27,163 nt of DNA from VGEM01 sp033764265 (lineage in GTDB: Bacteria; Pseudomonadota; Alphaproteobacteria; Rhodospirillales; Rhodospirillaceae). Below, one piece after another: positions 25,398-27,163 of the stretch. Location: assembly GCA_033764265.1 (NCBI GenBank), contig JANRJB010000056.1, forward strand, positions 1 through 27,163, read 5' to 3'. A program made the position numbers and the translations under genes. Each line of letters starts with the position of its first letter. Positions within the stretch are counted from its first letter, which is position 1. Below the pieces are notes generated by a model that saw only the letters and a program-made list of their open reading frames with translations, did not search any database and was not told the origin of the DNA.

Positions 25398-26520
25398 GCC
25401 TACCGCTCAAGAGCGACATGTCCGCAACTAGGTTTCTCGCCATTTCAGGATTCAACCTACACACCCCATCCTTCTGCAACACAAAATCCGCCCCCGAAAA
25501 GGTTTGCTCTTTGATCAGCTTCAAGATCGTGCGGTCGGCCACGGGCCGCATGGGCTCCATACGGTCGTGAACAAAGGAATGTTTTTCGGGCTTCAAACTG
25601 TCATGCATGATGCCGATGGTCGGATCGTAGCCCTCGGCAATGACCTGGATACGTGTTGAGGCTTCGAGCACGCCATACGCATAGTTGAGCATGGCGTTGA
25701 TAGGGTGCGTGGCCCGCTTATTCCTGACCCGGGTCTTGGTGTTGAGGGTTGAGCGGGAAAGGTACTGTTTCCAATCATCCGGGATCGGATATCGGCTGAC
25801 CGCCTTCCATTTCATGTCGAGCGCCCGCCAAGCGTAGAAATATCCTTGAGCAACGACTCCTTCGATAGCGGCCAGTTTAGAAACCGTCCTGGGTGGATTG
25901 GATTTCAGCACCCTCAGAGCGTCGGATGCGTTTTCGATAGCGGAGTCCCGGTAGCGCGACGGCGGCAGGATTTCGCGGAGATTGAAAAGGGTTTGCTCAA
26001 TCTTAGTCCGAATGAGTGGGATAGCGAAAGAAACCCGCTTGGGCTCGTTTGACCGGGTTGCGAATTGCCAAGCGACCTTCTTCGGGTCGGCGGCATATCC
26101 CGTCGCACTGGCCACGGTTACGATATGGCCCTGCCAGTCGAGGCGGATCAAATCGACCTTCTGAGCCGTCAGCCAGTCGATTGCGTCGAGGGTTATCGCC
26201 CCGGACCCGTCCACCAGGACGATGCGGGGCGGTAGGTTCAAATCCCCTTTGAAATACCTGAGAGGGGTTTTCGGGTCGGGGTAATGGGTATTTCCGTCCC
26301 GGATCAGCAAGGTTCCCTTATCGACGGAAATCGAAATTCCATGCCCGGCCAGAATCATGGGCCGGTCCTGTCGTTCCCGCCGTTTCCGTTTAGGGGCATT
26401 TTCCGAAAGGGATTTTCGCCAATAGCCGCACCGCTCGGCCCATTCGTGGGTGGCAATTTCGGGATTGGCCGGTAATGTCGAAAAGTCCAATTGCGGACCC
26501 CATAAGCCGGTTTCGGACAC
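25342..26520 (-). CDS. cas1: Cas1-family integrase/endonuclease, solo (no Cas2 or CRISPR array in view)
   Basis: The frame gives 392 aa from GTG at 26518-26520, or 338 aa from ATG at 26358 (Met55). The Cas1 N-terminal domain starts at about residue 55 (ILAGHGISISVDKGTLLIRD). The catalytic domain has AIEGVVAQGYFYAW (Glu220), HPINAMLNYAYGVLEA (272-287), GYDPTIGIMHDS (His306), and HSFVHDRMEPMRPVADR (Asp319, Glu322). All metal ligands of Cas1 are therefore present. The first 54 residues are a charged extension with WAERCGYWRK and KRKRRERQDRP. No cas2, effector cas gene or repeat array is visible. The gene is first in an operon with FRG and DUF262 genes. It is probably an integrase or nuclease of a non-CRISPR or trans-acting system. 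Confidence 0.88.
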   Translation of the reverse strand: MSETGLWGPQLDFSTLPANPEIATHEWAERCGYWRKSLSENAPKRKRRERQDRPMILAGHGISISVDKGTLLIRDGNTHYPDPKTPLRYFKGDLNLPPRIVLVDGSGAITLDAIDWLTAQKVDLIRLDWQGHIVTVASATGYAADPKKVAWQFATRSNEPKRVSFAIPLIRTKIEQTLFNLREILPPSRYRDSAIENASDALRVLKSNPPRTVSKLAAIEGVVAQGYFYAWRALDMKWKAVSRYPIPDDWKQYLSRSTLNTKTRVRNKRATHPINAMLNYAYGVLEASTRIQVIAEGYDPTIGIMHDSLKPEKHSFVHDRMEPMRPVADRTILKLIKEQTFSGADFVLQKDGVCRLNPEMARNLVADMSLLSGRRVDFLGWVAKLEIQNKED

Positions 26521-26626
26521 CCTGTATTTATAACTGAAATTGAGCCGTTTTGCCTGCGGGAATGGTAATAAGTTGCAAATTATCCACAGACGTCAGGATC
26601 ACCAATTTGCAGAATGATCGGCGCAC
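26521..26626. promoter_or_regulatory. divergent control region of the island (inverted repeat, DnaA-box match, -10-like box)
   Basis: This 106-bp AT-rich region separates cas1 (minus) from the divergent gene (plus). It contains a perfect 8-bp inverted repeat TGCAAATT (26574-26581) / AATTTGCA (26604-26611) with a 22-bp spacer. An exact DnaA-box consensus TTATCCACA lies at 26580-26588, partly inside that repeat. On the minus strand a TATAAA (26532-26527) ends 6 nt before the GTG of cas1. That would make the cas1 message leaderless if the GTG is the start. No good -35 partner was found for it. All functions are inferred. Confidence 0.4.
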
Positions 26627-27163
26627 ATGACTGACGATGACGATTACAAAATTGATTGGCTTCAAGATTACGATTTAACCCAAGCCTTCTGGAAATTGGG
26701 CCAGCGGCTATTCGATAAAGATTGGAGCTTGAACTTTGATGAGCTGCAAATTCGGCGGCCGCCCCCAAATACGGCAATTCTCAAATCCACAATTGAATTT
26801 TATCAAGGCGAGGCCGACGAAATATCAAAACTGATCGATGCCAAACGCAACGAAATTGCCAAGACCGTAGATGAATTTCGAATTTCGGAAATCCAAAACG
26901 AAATTCAAGAATTGTCATCTACTCGAACCGCTATATGGCAAGTCATTACAAATCTCCCAACGTTAGACGATACAACGATCCGCTCTTGGAAAACCTATTG
27001 GCGTAGGAGAGAAACCGAAAGCGCACTCATTGCGGCGCTTCGGAGCGGCGAATTGCGCGCTTGGACACACAGTAGAATGGTTTTGATCGGCCATAACCAC
27101 TGGCAACCGCGCAAGGGTTTTTGTTACAGCATCGAACGTTCGCAAATCAGACTGCCACGCTTC
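26627..27163 (+). CDS. unknown protein of the island, 3' end outside the window (at least 179 aa)
   Basis: From ATG at 26627 the frame is open for 179 codons to the window edge without a stop, in AT-rich sequence. The protein begins MTDDDDYKIDWLQDYDLTQA. Residues about 55-95 (EFYQGEADEISKLIDAKRNE onward) look like a charged helix or coiled coil. A Trp/Arg-rich stretch IRSWKTYWRRRETE follows, and the visible end is GFCYSIERSQIRLPRF. I do not recognise a family. It is divergent from cas1 and shares its control region, which makes it a possible regulator or further component of the same locus. The GC and codon use match the island and not the core. Whether the ATG at 26627 is the true start is unproven, since no strong Shine-Dalgarno is visible. 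Confidence 0.65.
   Translation, partial: MTDDDDYKIDWLQDYDLTQAFWKLGQRLFDKDWSLNFDELQIRRPPPNTAILKSTIEFYQGEADEISKLIDAKRNEIAKTVDEFRISEIQNEIQELSSTRTAIWQVITNLPTLDDTTIRSWKTYWRRRETESALIAALRSGELRAWTHSRMVLIGHNHWQPRKGFCYSIERSQIRLPRF

Noticed and set aside
26341..26372. CCGGCC/GGCCGG inverted repeat near cas1 Met55
   Set aside because: Only a 6-bp GC stem inside coding sequence, expected by chance and tied to codons.
26963..27145. 60-codon minus-strand frame
   Set aside because: Antisense to the longer open frame from 26627, without motifs.
22700..27163. CRISPR array near cas1
   Set aside because: No regularly spaced 25-40 bp direct repeats were found in the intergenic parts (22921-23053, 23477-23586, 26521-26626). 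An array outside the window is not excluded.

Overview
The first ~23 kb is high-GC, densely packed chromosome of a proteobacterium, most likely an alphaproteobacterium in the Rhodospirillales or relatives. The basis is GC-rich codon use, the gene families present, GTG starts and repeated 4-base stop/start overlaps. No rRNA or tRNA gene was seen, so the taxonomy is inference. From about 23,050 to the right edge the DNA is clearly more AT-rich and carries a different set of genes, which looks like an acquired defence-type island.

Layout of the core. 1-200 is the tail of a solute-binding protein. 228-635 is a small unknown gene. 724-1920 is an RlmI-type rRNA methyltransferase, convergent with a TPR-methyltransferase (1937-2830). 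2916-4830 is aguA-aguB (agmatine to putrescine). 4888-5649 is a REP-associated Y1 transposase (RAYT). It has a short palindrome just upstream, and a near-identical palindrome lies at 1921-1943. On the minus strand, 12919 down to 5662 reads mcm small subunit, mcm large subunit, a VapBC-type toxin-antitoxin pair, meaB, then an M19 dipeptidase. The toxin-antitoxin pair sits between the mutase and its G-protein chaperone. 13083-13777 is a HigBA-type toxin-antitoxin pair. 13782-15032 is a second M19 dipeptidase-like lipoprotein that has lost two metal-site residues. 15162-17227 is a methyltransferase overlapping a solute-binding protein gene. 17327-19396 is a secreted sorbosone-dehydrogenase-like beta-propeller. 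22920 down to 19407 is an operon of amidohydrolase, solute-binding protein and COG4798-type methyltransferase.

How the core genes fit together. A recurrent theme is peptide or amine handling: exported metallohydrolases (two M19, one amidohydrolase) and three family-5 solute-binding proteins without visible permeases or ATPases. Two of these binding proteins are translationally coupled to methyltransferases. The mutase block serves propionate/methylmalonyl-CoA metabolism.

The island. On the minus strand a Cas1 homologue with an intact active site (26520-25342) overlaps an FRG-domain gene (25397-24624). That gene overlaps a DUF262 gene (24627-23587) by ATGA. A 140-aa unknown gene follows at 23476-23054, then two strong hairpins. 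No cas2, other cas gene or CRISPR array is visible. A divergent unknown gene begins at 26627 and runs off the window. This Cas1-FRG-DUF262 cassette is the best candidate here for an undescribed system.
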